From contig MCFG01000142.1 in NCBI GenBank assembly GCA_002104895.1, positions 62,001 to 126,000 on the forward strand: 64,000 bases of DNA. Reading direction: 5' to 3'. A program made the translations under genes and the position numbers. Positions within the stretch are counted from its first letter, which is position 1. The number at the start of each line of letters is the position of its first letter. Below are positions 19,263-36,278 of this stretch, one piece after another. The notes beneath the pieces are model-generated. The model worked only from the letters and a program-made list of their open reading frames with translations. It searched no databases and had not been told where the DNA came from. The DNA is from Anaeromyces robustus (taxonomy: Eukaryota > Neocallimastigomycota > Neocallimastigomycetes > Neocallimastigales > Neocallimastigaceae).

Positions 19263-20164
19263 TTTTATATTTATATATATATTATAAAATATATATTTGT
19301 TTATTTATTATCTATTAAATAAATAAAAAAATATTATTATAATTATTATTATTATTAAACAAAATTATAATTAAAAAAAATTAATAAAATAATTTATAAA
19401 ATCAATTTCAAATTAAAAAAAAAAAAAAAAAAAAAAAGATAAAAATGTATAAAACTATTAATTTAATCAAAATTGGTGATTATTTTTTTTTTTTTTTAAT
19501 AAAATCTAAAAATGTTTATAGATTAATGTTAAATAATAAATATTATAATTAATTTTAATATTAATATAAAATTATGAAAAATTAATTTTAAAAATGATGA
19601 AATCTATCATATAACATAAATTTATGTTTTATAACAATAAATTAAATTAATATACACATGATTAATTTTTATATATATAAAAACTTTTATTTAATTTTTT
19701 TTTTTTTTTTGATTTGTTTTATTTATTTATTAAAATTATTATTATTATTTTTTTTTATGTGCAAATGAATATTTATTATTAATTATTGATTATTATTATT
19801 TTCTTTTTTTTTTTTTTTTTAAATTATACATTATTCTTTAAATAATGTTTTAATATAATTGAAAAATTATTATTTTTTGAGTTAATATTGGGAATTAAAA
19901 AAAAAAAATAATTAAAAAGAATATATATATTTATGTTAATTTTTTCATAACAATTTTACTTTAAAAAAAAAAAAATTTTTTTTTTTTTTAAATATCTTCA
20001 TGATTAATTATTATAATTATTAAGTAGATGGATAAATAATTAAATATGATTTTGGTGTGAATAAATACAAAATTATGTAATATATACAATATTTACTCAA
20101 ATATTCATATTATAAAAAAAGTTAATTATTATTATTATTATTATATTTTTTTAATTAATTATTC
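19263..20164. other. Intergenic AT-rich DNA between MAD1 and the Spo11-like gene
   Basis: Poly-T and poly-A tracts and A/T-only sequence. It holds the MAD1 promoter and the 3' flank of the Spo11-like gene. No gene or clear motif is seen. Confidence 0.6.
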
Positions 20165-23456
<3,292 letters not shown>

Positions 23457-24800
23457 TTTGAATATTAGTTTATTTTATTCTATTAGAATTACAAAAATAT
23501 AAATTTATAGAAGAATTTTCCTTTTTTGTCGTTTATATTTTTTTATAATAAAATTAAAAAATATAATTGTACTGTTATTAAATAATATATTAACACTTAA
23601 TTATTTAATATCTACTTTATTTGTATTATTTTATAAAAACTATTATTTAATTAGATTTTATAATCAATTTAATTATAATAAATTAATTATTAATAGTTTT
23701 TTTCTTTTTGTTATTTTGTTTTTTTTTAATTTTGTAAATATTTTTATTTTATATAAAATAAAACAAAAGTAAAAGTAAAATATGAAATGAGGAAAAAAAT
23801 GAATTGAATTAATTAAAAAAAAAAATTTAAGTAAAAATAAAAAAAAAATTAAATTTAAACTTTTTTATCTTTATTAAAAATAATCGATTAATAATATATG
23901 GAAAATATATATTATTTTATATTTAATAAATAATTTTACTATTTAAAAATGAAAGATTAAAATGGAAGAATTAATATAAAGTTTAGGTTTTAATTAATTT
24001 AAAAAATAATAGTTAATAATAATAAATAATAATAATAAAAAAAATAATAATTATTAAATATAATATATAATTAAATAACTAATTTAATTAACATAAAAAG
24101 GGAAAAAATGATTAAATACTAAATGATAATAATGGTTAAAGGAGAATAAAGTAATAATTAAATTATAAATGATGGAACGTATTAGTATTAGAATAAAATT
24201 GTTATAACATTTACTATTGTTACGTTTCAATTATAAATCATTCAAATTCATATATATTTATAATAATTATATATATTAATAATATGTTTATATATAAGTA
24301 AAAAAAATAACATATTATTAATATATTTTTTTTTATTTTTTTTTTTTTATATAATTATAATTATTATAAATCATATAAGTAAGAATAATAACATTATTAT
24401 AAAAAAGAAAAGTCAAAAAGATATAGTTATAATAATGATAATAAAATGAGTTATTTCAAAATTTTATAAAATAAAAAATTTTTCATAGTAAAAAAATTAT
24501 ACAGAAAAATAAAATTGTTAAATCATTTTTTGTTTATACTTATATAAATAATCTATTATTAAGTATAATCATCCATCATAATATATTAATTTATTAATTT
24601 ATTTATTTATTTATTATTTGTTTATTCATTTATTTAATTAGATTAACACTATTATCTATGATAAAGATATATTTATTTATTTATTCATACATTCACTTAT
24701 TTTTTAATTCATTTAATTAAATTTATAATAAATAAAAACTTTATTATAAATAATTTATACTAATAATAAATTATTTATCATATTCATTTATTTATCATAT

Positions 24801-24847
<47 letters not shown>

Positions 24848-25409
24848 CAGAAAAAATTAATATTATTTCTGTAAATAAATAAATAAATAGATTAAAATAA
24901 AGATTAGATTAAATTTTATCTTTCATTGCTTAATTATTATTAAATAATATAATTAATATATTTCTATAAAAGAATCCTAATAATAATAAAGACATTTATA
25001 ATTTTTCTTTTAATACTTTTAATATTTGAAATAAAAAAAAAAGAAAAGAAAAGGAAAATTTCTTTACAATAATCCATTAAATAATTATTAATAATGATTT
25101 TATTTATAAATTAATGAATTAAAAATTTCAAATAGAAAAATATATAAAATTCTCTTTTTAGTTTTATGGTTTTTTAATAATTTTAGAGAAAAATAATACT
25201 AATTAATAATTAAGAAATTAAAAATAGTTTTAAATAATATTGATATTCACTTTTTATCGATTTAATATTTACTTATACTTAATAATAAATAGAAAATTGA
25301 TAATTAAAAAAAAAAACAAAAAAGAGTTAAAAACTATATTATTAATTATAATAAAAAAAATATATGATTAATTTATATTTTTTTTTTTTTTTAGAAATAA
25401 TATTAAAAT
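23457..25409. other. Intergenic AT-rich DNA
   Basis: This is the upstream region of the Spo11-like gene followed by A/T-only sequence with TTTA/TTTATCA runs (about 24590-24850). No gene found. Confidence 0.6.
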
Positions 25410-27075
25410 TATTTATGGTATATTATAACTAATATTAGATATAATAGAACTGAGCCATCAATATATTAATTTTAATATTTTCATTTTTTTACATTAATAA
25501 TCATTAATTATTATAAAGATTTAAGATATAATGCTTTTTTTTCTTTTTAGAAATATTAATTAGTTATTAGTAATATGATAATAGAGTATTCATATGAAGA
25601 AAACAATATAATGTATTGTATCTCACATGAACATGATATCATATTATATTCTATATTCTATATACATCACGAAACTATAAAACCATTCTTCAAAAAGGTA
25701 TTGAAATTAAAATAAAAAAAAAATTTAAAATTTTTTTCTAATTATTTCCTTATTAAGAATAAAGCCATTTTTCAAAAAGGTAATATAAAATAAGAAATAA
25801 AAAGAAGAAAAAGAAAAAAAAGAAATCAAAAATTTTTTCACTTTATTTCCTTATTAAGTATAAGTAATTATTTATAGAATTTCATACTTATATATAAATA
25901 CATTAAATATAAAAATATTAGTAATATTAATAAATATATAAAGTTATTAGTAATATTTTATTATTTTATTATTGTATATATAAATACATTAAATATAAAA
26001 ATATTAGTAATATTAATAAATATATAAAGTTATTAGTAATATTTTATTATTTTATTATTGTATATATAAATACATTAAATATAAAAATATAAAAATATTA
26101 GTAATACTAATAAATATAAGGGTATTAGTAATTTATTATAATTAAAATAATTAGTAATATAACACTTAATTGTTTTTAGTTCGATAATCTATAATATATT
26201 ATAATAATTATTATTAATCATTATTTAATTTAATATAAACAGTTAATTAGTTATAATTAATCATCCCCAAATAAGAATAATCAATTGATAAATAATTAAT
26301 TGAAAAAAAAAGTGTTGAGAATTCAAATGTATTATAGAAAATTAATTAATGAATAATTAATAATTTGCTGTATTTAATTTGAAATTTTGGAAGGTATGAC
26401 AAATATGTAGAGAGTATATAAATATTTATATATATATTATAAAGATATATTATAAATGTTTCAGATTTTTAGATAATTTATCCTTTCAGAATAAATGATA
26501 CTAATTAATATATATTAATAATTATTTATTTGAAAAAAAAAAGATAATAAATATATATTGAAAGATTAATTTATTGGAGAAAATTTATAATATTTTTACT
26601 AAAATTGTAAAAAAAAAATTAATTAATAAAGTAATAAAGATAATCCTAATTAAAGAAATTAAAAAAAAAACTAATTAATAAAGTAATAAAGATAATCTTA
26701 ATTAAGAAAAAGGGATGAAAATATTTTTTTATTAAGCTTTAATATTATAATTATTTATATTAAGAAAAAAAGGAAAATAAATAAATATATATTTAATTTT
26801 TTTTTTTAAAAAATTTCCTTTTCCATAATACAAATAATTATAATATTATATAATTTAAAATTTAAAATAGTTAAAGGTTATACAAATGGAAATTATTTTT
26901 TATTTTTTATTATTATTTTTTACTATTTTTTTTTATGTTACATTATTAATTTAATAATTTATAAGTAATATAAAAAAAGAAAAGAATATTAATAATTAAA
27001 GGAAAGAAAAAAAGGGGATTAAAACATATTAATTATTAATTGATCGTCATAAAAAATTTCCTTTTTCCCAGTGCT
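25410..27075. repeat. Non-coding duplicated block, copy 1
   Basis: The block begins with an 'actgagccatcaatatatta' segment and ends with 'gatcgtcataaaaaatttcc' followed by a tract ending 'cccagtgcta'. The same ordered landmarks recur at 27600-28772: a 'cacatgaacatgatatcata' stretch, an 'attcttc' end, an 'aggtatgacaaat' stretch, a 'tttcag-tttttagataa' stretch and the same 3' end. Copy 1 carries about 0.5 kb extra (25690-26200) that includes its own tandem repeats. No coding frame spans it. The nature is unknown: either a degenerate non-autonomous element or a duplicated non-coding region. Confidence 0.7.
25890..26110. repeat. Tandem repeat of about 85 bp inside copy 1
   Basis: A unit starting 'tatataaatacattaaatat' and ending 'ttttattattttattattg' is present about two and a half times in direct orientation, within the extra segment of the duplicated block. 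Confidence 0.8.
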
Positions 27076-27599
27076 AATAAATAAATTTATTTTATTATTA
27101 AAGATACTTTATATTTTTTTAATTTTTTTAAATTATTAAACCATTTAAAATCATTTAAACCTTTTTTTTTTATTTTATCAATTAATAATTAATAATTAAC
27201 CATTATTAATTAATTAATTTTTAATTATTTTTCTTTTAAAAAAAATATAAAAATATCATAAAAAATAAAAAAATAAAAAAAGGAATTTTGTATATTTAAT
27301 TTTCTATTTGTTCTTTAATAATTAATCTAATAATTAATATTAATAAAGATAATTTAATATAAAAATTATAAAAAAAAATAAAAAAAAAAAATAAAATAAA
27401 ACTCTAAAACACATTACAATATGAATTTTCTTTTTGTGTCACGCTATTTACTTTTTATCTTTAATTTTTTTATTAATTAAATAAAAAAAATAATTATATA
27501 TTTTTTCTTTTTAATATTTATGTTTAATTAATAATTAAATATAAAAAGAGTATTAATTATAATTAAATAGTTGAAATTTCAATATATATTAAAATTATT
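27076..27599. other. Spacer with one arm of an inverted repeat
   Basis: The stretch about 27281-27330 ('tatatttaattttctatttg' onward) reappears reverse-complemented at about 28830-28880, so the second duplicated block lies between inverted arms. Nothing coding is seen. Confidence 0.55.
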
Positions 27600-28772
27600 T
27601 AAGGTTTTAGTTATAATATACCAGATATGATAAGAACTGAGTCATTAATATATTAATTTTTAATATTTTCATTTTTACTTTAATAATCATTAATTAATTA
27701 TAATGAGTAGAATAAATATCTAATTAATACAAAGATTTAAGATTTAAGAATTAAATGACTTATTTTATTTTATTTTATTGTTTTTTTTTTTTTTTTTTTA
27801 GAAATATTAAATAGTTATTAGTAATATAATAGTAGAATATTCATATGAATAATACAATATAATTGTACTTCACATGAACATGATATCATATTATATACTA
27901 TATTATATATACTATAAAACTATTCTTCATAATTATTATTATTAATCATTATTTAATTTAATATAAATAGTTAATTAGTTATAATTAGTCATCACCAAAT
28001 AATAGTAATCGATTTATTATTAATTAATTTTAAAAAAAATGTTGTAAATTCAATATTATTATAGAAAATTAATTAATGAATAACTATTAATTTTCTGTTT
28101 TTAATTTGTAATTTTAAAGGTATGACAAATAAGTAGAGAATATATAAATATTTATATATTTATTATAAAGATATATTATAAATGTTTCAGGTTTTTAGAT
28201 AAAGTTATCCTTTTAGAATAGATAATATTAATTCATAATTATTTTTTTGAAAAAAAAAATAAAAAAAAAAACTATTTTATTAACACATTGAAAGGCAATA
28301 CAATAGAAAATTAATTTATTGGAGAAAATTTATAATATTTTTACTAAAATTGTAAAAAAAAAAAACAAAAAAACTAATTAATAAAGTAATAAAGATAATC
28401 TTTAAATTAAAGAAAAAGAGATGAAAATATTTTTTTATTATGCTTTAATATTATGATTATTTGCATTAAAAAAAAAAAAAAAGGAAAATAAATAATTATA
28501 TTTAATTTTTTTTTTAAAAATTTCCTTTTCCTTAATACAAATATATAATTTAAAATAGTTGTTAAGGTTATACAAATGGAAAATTATTTTTTATTTTTTA
28601 TTATTATTTTTTAATATTTTTTTTTTATGTTACATTATTAATTAATAATTTATTTAATTAATATAAAAAAAAAGAAAAGAATATTAATATTAAAGGAAAA
28701 AAAAAAGGGGATTAAAACATATTAATTATTAATTGATCGTCATAAAAAATTTCCTTTTTCCCAGTGCTAATA
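27600..28772. repeat. Non-coding duplicated block, copy 2
   Basis: This is the second, shorter copy of the block described at 25410-27075, in the same orientation and landmark order but without the 0.5 kb insertion. No coding potential is seen. Confidence 0.7.
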
Positions 28773-29251
28773 ATTATAATTTTATAATTAATAATGAAAT
28801 ATAAAATATTTTTAATAATAAAGTGAATTAAGATTAATTATAAAAGAACAAATAGAAAATTAAATATACAAAGATTTAAGATTAAAGAATTAAATGTCAT
28901 TTTTTTTTTTATTTTTTATTTTTTATGATATTTTATATTGTTTAAGGAAAAAAATAATTAATAATTAATAATTAATAATTATTTTATTAATAATTAAAAA
29001 TAAAAAATTAATTATTATTTAATAATAAATAATTAATAAAAAAAATATGAAAATTTTAAAATTATACAACATGAATTTTCTTTTGTGTTATTATATATTA
29101 AAAATTAATTAGAATTTTCATTTTTTTTAATTATTTTTTTTTTTAATAATTTAATAATAATAATTATATTTATTATAGGTTATGATGTTAAAATAATAAT
29201 TTATAATTAAAAAAAAAAAAAATTTAAATTAAATGATTATATTAAAAAGTG

Positions 29252-29555
<304 letters not shown>

Positions 29556-29635
<80 letters not shown>

Positions 29636-29638
29636 TTA
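29556..29638. repeat. TTTA array abutting the TTA array
   Basis: About 80 bp of perfect TTTA units directly follow the TTA array. Confidence 0.95.
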
Positions 29639-29639
29639 T

Positions 29640-30229
29640 AATATATAAAATATATAATTCAAGTTTATTACAAATATTAAGTTAAATTTTAAAAATTAAT
29701 TTTTCAAACCAATTTAAGAAATCGTTTAGAAATATTAATTTTTTTCTCTGAAATTTAATATATATCATCAATTATAATTATAATAATAATAATAATAATA
29801 ATATCAGCAACAACAACAATAATAATAATATAAAAATAATAATAATAATAAATATTACCACAAAACATTATTAAATTATCATTATTCTTAACTGATTTAC
29901 TTTGCTATAATTTAATATATCTTTATTGCTTATTATCTATTACATATGTTATAATTAATAGAATTTGCATTTTTTTAAATATATTAATTATAATAGTTGT
30001 AATAACAATTATATAATTATAATAATTATAATTTTGTAAAATAAAGTTATTAAATAATTGAATAAAAGTGATTAATATTATTATATCATTAAAATACTAT
30101 AAAAAAAATTAATTGATTGAAATATATATAAATTTAAAAAAAAAATTTATATATATATATTTTTTTTAATTTTTTTTATAAAAGATACTAATGTAATATT
30201 ATAATGTATGTAGTTTTATTATATCTTTG

Positions 30230-30260
<31 letters not shown>

Positions 30261-31016
30261 ATGATACTTCTAAATGAGACAATTTTTTTTATAATGAATA
30301 TAGTTTTATCTCGATAAAAAAGAAAAAAAAACATAATACTTCTAAATGAAACAATTATTATAACTACTATTATTATATTATACTTATTATATTTATATAA
30401 AAAAGTAAAAAAATAATTTATTTATTACTTATTTTTAATAATAAGCATTATAAAAATGAATAAAAATACATGCTTTAATATACATATATAATAAAAATGA
30501 ATAAAATGCATGTTTTAATATACATATATTATAAAAATGAACAAAAATACATGCTTTAATATACATATATTATAAAAAAATTAATATTAAGCTATAAAAT
30601 TTCATTCTATATAAATAACTTTAAGATATAAAAAGGAAAAAACTTATTATTATTCTAACATTATATATAAAAATTAATAATTATAAATATAATATGATAT
30701 CATTACTATAATAAACCAATATATAATATATAATAAAAGAAATTAAAGCATTAACACTCAATTAATACATATATATATATATATATTTCATTTTATTTTT
30801 TTTTTTATTGTTTTATTTTTATTTTATTTAAATTTTTACTTTTTTTAATATTTACAATATAATTTATTTACAAAATTGTATTTAAATTAAATTAATAGTT
30901 AATTAATAGATACTACATTTAGTCTGTTATGGTATATTTAAAAGAAAATAATAATTTAAATAATATATTACTTATTAATATTTGATAGATATATTATTTA
31001 ATAATGCAATTCACAT
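29640..31016. other. 3' flank of the first small heat-shock gene, duplicated elsewhere in the cluster
   Basis: Several stretches here ('tttctctgaaatttaata', 'ttgcttattatctattaca', 'gatactacatttagtctgtt') recur at 34560-35620 in the same orientation beside another minus-strand copy. The segmental duplication therefore covers flanks as well as genes. It also holds tandem repeats around 30180-30350 and 30447-30582. No gene found. Confidence 0.6.
30447..30582. repeat. Three direct copies of a unit of about 47 bp
   Basis: The unit 'attataaaaatgaataaaaa' followed by 'tacatgctttaatatacata' is repeated three times with small changes. Confidence 0.85.
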
Positions 31017-31655
31017 TTATTGAATTTGAATAGAATGTTTTGGTTCTGGTTTTGGAGTTTCTTCTTCTTTATTAATGGTTACTTCTAAAACACCATTATC
31101 CATTTTAGCTTGAATATTTTCAAGATTAGCATTTTCAGGAAGTGTAAATGATCTTGAAAATTTACCATAACTACATTCTATTCTTGAATATTTTTTATTA
31201 TTTTCTTTTTTAGCTTCTTTTTTAGTTTCTTCTTTTTTATTAGCTTCTTCTTCTGAAGCTTCTTTATTGGCATTGGCACCCTCATTAGAATTATCAATAA
31301 TAGTTTCTCTTTCACCTGAAATTGTTAAAATACGATCATCATCTGAAAGTTCCATTTTAACTTGATCCTTATTCATACCTGGTAAATCTGCATGAATATA
31401 ATAATTCTTTTCATCTTCACTTAAATTAATTTTTGGACTGAAATCTACAGATTTGAAAACATCACTATTAAAAGCCTTAGAAATTTGTTTTTCTAAAGAT
31501 TCCATTGGATGGCTATAGTAATAAGGATATACCGATGGGAAAGAAATTAAAGGATAATTAAAGAATTCATTTTCTAAATCATCGAATAATGAATTCCTTG
31601 ATACTAAATGATTATTTCTAATAGTTAATGGATTTTCGCGAATGAATAAAGACAT
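31017..31655 (-). CDS. Small heat-shock protein (alpha-crystallin/Hsp20), copy A-minus
   Basis: Single exon, 212 residues. Small heat-shock proteins are ATP-independent holdases that form oligomers and keep unfolding proteins soluble. Residues 1-83 are the variable N-terminal arm. The alpha-crystallin domain starts near residue 85 (SPKINLSEDEKNYYIHADLP) and shows the hallmark GVLEVTINK near its end. The C-terminal tail SIQIQ supplies the I-x-I motif that binds neighbouring dimers. A Glu/Lys-rich insertion (about residues 117-155) sits in the loop after ISGER, where other Hsp20 proteins have only a short linker. The gene is divergent from copy A-plus across a 1.07 kb near-palindromic spacer. 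A conserved box lies about 100 nt upstream, then a T/G-rich stretch that reads as an A/C-rich leader on the coding strand. Confidence 0.93.
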   Translation of the reverse strand: MSLFIRENPLTIRNNHLVSRNSLFDDLENEFFNYPLISFPSVYPYYYSHPMESLEKQISKAFNSDVFKSVDFSPKINLSEDEKNYYIHADLPGMNKDQVKMELSDDDRILTISGERETIIDNSNEGANANKEASEEEANKKEETKKEAKKENNKKYSRIECSYGKFSRSFTLPENANLENIQAKMDNGVLEVTINKEEETPKPEPKHSIQIQ

Positions 31656-32724
31656 TTTTATTTATATTAATTGATTTGTTATAATTTATTAATTTTTTTT
31701 ATTTATTTGTTTGTTTGTTTTTGTTTGTTTTTATTTGTTTTTTGTTCTTAAAGTTTTAAGCGTTTATTTATAAAATATTTATTATTTATTATATAATAAT
31801 ATTGATAATGAAGAAAATTATTTTTTAAACGAAATCAATCGTTATTTATACTTTTTCAAATCAAAATTCAATGAATATATTTAATCATGATACATATCTA
31901 CATATCTATTATATAAATATTATGTAGTAGAATATATATCATAGAGTATATCAATAATATTAAATTTATTAATAAAATATAAATTTATTTATTAAACTAA
32001 AAAGCATTAAAAAAATTCTAGTAAAATTTTGTTTTATTGATTTTATTGATTTTTAAATAACTTTTTCCAAAAAGAATTTCTTTTTACATTTATTTTAACA
32101 GAAATTATGGAAAATCTTTTTTAAATATAATATTAATATATATTAAAATTTGTTTTTATCAACCAATTAAATGTTCCATTTTTTCTATTTATAATTAATT
32201 TATAATTACAATACATTAATACATATTTAATATAGAAATGTAGAAATTTGTAGAAATTATTAATTATAAATTATAATAAAATGAATTATATAATATAATA
32301 ATAATTATAAACTTTTCAATGAATAATTCAATTTATTTATTATCATAATAATATCATAATATTTTCTTATTTTTCTTTTTATTTTATTAATAATATTATT
32401 ATTATTTACCTTTATTATTTTTTCTAATTTTTCTTTATTTTTTCTTATTTTACACATATACTTTTTTAATTTTTATAATTATAATCTATAAAACTTATTC
32501 ATAATATTTCTTATTTCATTCAAAAAAAAATATAAATAAGACTGATTTCGCTTAAAAAATAATTTTCTTTATTATCAATATTATTATATAATAAATAATA
32601 AATATTTTATAAATAAACGCTTAAAACTTTAAGAACAAAAAACAAATAAAAACAAACAAAAACAAACAAACAAATAAATAAAAAAAATTAATAAATTATA
32701 ACAAATCAATTAATATAAATAAAA
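31656..32724. promoter_or_regulatory. Divergent palindromic promoter region of pair A
   Basis: The first about 200 nt outward from each start codon are near-identical reverse complements, and the middle is less symmetric. Features seen are CA-rich leaders, a TTAAGCGTTTATT box about 100 nt from each ATG (31756-31770 and 32613-32625), and a cluster of GAA/TTC triplets near the centre. Confidence 0.7.
32233..32257. promoter_or_regulatory. Candidate step-type heat-shock element, pair A
   Basis: Three GAA triplets occur at 32235, 32243 and 32253 with 5 and 7 bases between them. The same block is kept in the pair B spacer and upstream of copy C-minus although the surrounding sequence drifts. HSF binding is inferred, not shown. 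Confidence 0.4.
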
Positions 32725-33378
32725 ATGTCTTTATTCATTCGCGAAAATCCATTAACTATTAGAAATAATCATTTAGTATCAAGGAATTCATTATTCGATG
32801 ATTTAGAAAATGAATTCTTTAATTATCCTTTAATTTCTTTCCCATCGGTATATCCTTATTACTATAGCCATCCAATGGAATCTTTAGAAAAACAAATTTC
32901 TAAGGCTTTTAATAGTGATGTTTTCAAATCTGTAGATTTCAGTCCAAAAATTAATTTAAGTGAAGATGAAAAGAATTATTATATTCATGCAGATTTACCA
33001 GGTATGAATAAGGATCAAGTTAAAATGGAACTTTCAGATGATGATCGTATTTTAACAATTTCAGGTGAAAGAAAAATTATTATTGATAATTCTAATGAAG
33101 ATGCCAATGCTAATAAAGAAGCTTCAAAAGAAGAAAATAAGAAAGAAGAAACTAATAAAAAAGAAGAAACTAAAAAAGAAACTAAGAAAGAAAATAATAA
33201 AAAGTATTCAAAAATAGAGTGTAGTTATGGTAAATTTTCAAGATCATTTACAATTCCTGAAAATGCTAATCTTGAAAATATTCAAGCTAAAATGGATAAT
33301 GGTGTTTTAGAAGTAATTATTAATAAAAAAGAAGAAACTCCAAAACCAGAACCAAAACATTCTATTCAAATTCAATAA
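32725..33378 (+). CDS. Small heat-shock protein (alpha-crystallin/Hsp20), copy A-plus
   Basis: Single exon, 217 residues. The first 115 residues match copies A-minus, B-minus and B-plus exactly. This copy differs by RKIIID for RETIID after ISGE, by a longer linker with two KKEET units, and by YSKIECS and FTIPENA in the second half of the domain. The GVLEVIINK beta strand and SIQIQ tail are present. At DNA level the first about 340 nt match copy B-plus almost base for base, whereas the linker differs in length, a pattern expected from gene conversion. The 3' flank has an ATAAAA array (about 33560-33630). Confidence 0.93.
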   Translation: MSLFIRENPLTIRNNHLVSRNSLFDDLENEFFNYPLISFPSVYPYYYSHPMESLEKQISKAFNSDVFKSVDFSPKINLSEDEKNYYIHADLPGMNKDQVKMELSDDDRILTISGERKIIIDNSNEDANANKEASKEENKKEETNKKEETKKETKKENNKKYSKIECSYGKFSRSFTIPENANLENIQAKMDNGVLEVIINKKEETPKPEPKHSIQIQ

Positions 33379-34383
<1,005 letters not shown>

Positions 34384-34875
34384 TATGATAATATATTAAA
34401 TAAATAATATAAAGTTTTTTTTTTTTCTTTTTTAAATTTGATATTAATGTAGTAATAGTAGTATTAACATTATTACAAATTTTGTAGTAACAAATTTATG
34501 ATTCAAAATTTATTTCGAATACTATTTCAATTGTATTTGTATAAGAAATCAAAATAAAAAAAAAAAATTGATTTTTTCTCTGAAATTTAATAATATTATT
34601 ACCTCCCAACATTATTAAATTATTATTATAATTGTTCTTAATTGATTTACTTTGTTATAATTTAATATATTATTATAGCTTATTATCTATTACAAGTATT
34701 ATAATAAATAAAATTCACATTTTTTGAAATATATTAATTATAATAATTGTAATAACAATTATAATAAATAATTCTATGAAACAAAATAATTAAATAATTG
34801 AATAAAATTGATTTATATTATATACTTTTAAAGTATAATTAATTATTATAATGTAGAAAAATTAATTGATGAAAT

Positions 34876-34919
<44 letters not shown>

Positions 34920-35043
34920 TTATTAATATTACATTAGTTTTTATTTTTTATTAAAAAAACGTATAATTGTTATAATGCATATTGTTTTATCCTGAAAAAA
35001 AAAACATAATAATTGTTATAATAATTAATATAGTTTTATCTTG

Positions 35044-35081
<38 letters not shown>

Positions 35082-35624
35082 ATAATAATAATAATAATTA
35101 TTATTAATATATTTATATAAAAAAAGTAAAAGTATAATATAATAATTTATATATTGTTATTTTTAATAATATATATTATATAAAAATGAATAGAAAAATT
35201 CATTCTATATAAATAACTTTATGATATGAAAAAAATTAAAAAAAACTATATTAATATTCTAATATTTTATATAAAAATTAATAATTATAAATAAAATTTG
35301 ATAATAAATCAATAATATATAAAAAATTAAAGCATTTAACACCCAATTAATATACAAATATATATATATTTCTTTTTATTTTTTATTTTTTATTTTTTAT
35401 TTTTTATTTTTTAATTTTTTATTTTTTATTTTTTATTTAATTTTATTTTTTTTAATATTTACAATATATTTTATTTACAAAATTGTATTTAAATTAAATT
35501 AATAGTTAATTAATAGATACTACTTTTAATCTATTATGGTATATTTAAAAGAAAATATTAATTTAAATAATATATTACTTATTAATATATGATAGATATA
35601 TAATTTAATAATTCAATTTTACAT
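34384..35624. other. 3' flank of copy B-minus
   Basis: The sequence is related to 29640-31016 and includes two long A runs (about 34880-34917 and 35042-35080) and a TTTTTA array (about 35375-35450). No gene found. Confidence 0.55.
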
Positions 35625-36278
35625 TTATTGAATTTGAATAGAATGTTTTGGTTCTGGTTTTGGAGTTTCTTCTTTTTTATTAATAGTTACTTCTAAAACA
35701 CCATTATCCATTTTAGCTTGAATATTTTCAAGATTAGCATTTTCAGGAAGTGTAAATGATCTTGAAAATTTACCATAACTACATTCTATTCTTGAATATT
35801 TTTTATTATTTTCTTTCTTAGCTTCTTTTTTAGTTTCTTCTTTTTTAGTAGTTTCTTCTTTCTTTGTTTCTTCTTTTGAAGCTTCTTTATTAGCATTGGC
35901 ATCTTTATTAGAATTATCAATAATAGTTTCTCTTTCACCTGAAATAGTTAAAATACGATCATCATCTGAAAGTTCCATTTTAACTTGATCCTTATTCATA
36001 CCTGGTAAATCTGCATGAATATAATAATTCTTTTCATCTTCACTTAAATTAATTTTTGGACTGAAATCTACAGATTTGAAAACATCACTATTAAAAGCCT
36101 TAGAAATTTGTTTTTCTAAAGATTCCATTGGATGACTATAGTAATAAGGATATACAGATGGGAAAGAAATCAAAGGATAATTAAAGAATTCATTTTCTAA
36201 ATCATCGAATAATGAATTCCTTGATACTAAATGATTATTTCTAATAGTTAATGGATTTTCGCGAATGAATAAAGACAT
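35625..36278 (-). CDS. Small heat-shock protein (alpha-crystallin/Hsp20), copy B-minus
   Basis: Single exon, 217 residues, the same length as copy A-plus. The N-terminal arm, ISGERETIID, the KKEET-type linker repeats, SRSFTLPENA, GVLEVTINK and SIQIQ tail are all present. Its linker (KEETTKKEETKKEAKKE) most closely resembles that of A-plus, and its upstream spacer segments match the A-plus side of pair A. Pair B therefore looks like an inverted copy of pair A. Function is as for the other copies: an ATP-independent chaperone, probably cytosolic since no targeting signal is seen. Confidence 0.93.
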   Translation of the reverse strand: MSLFIRENPLTIRNNHLVSRNSLFDDLENEFFNYPLISFPSVYPYYYSHPMESLEKQISKAFNSDVFKSVDFSPKINLSEDEKNYYIHADLPGMNKDQVKMELSDDDRILTISGERETIIDNSNKDANANKEASKEETKKEETTKKEETKKEAKKENNKKYSRIECSYGKFSRSFTLPENANLENIQAKMDNGVLEVTINKKEETPKPEPKHSIQIQ

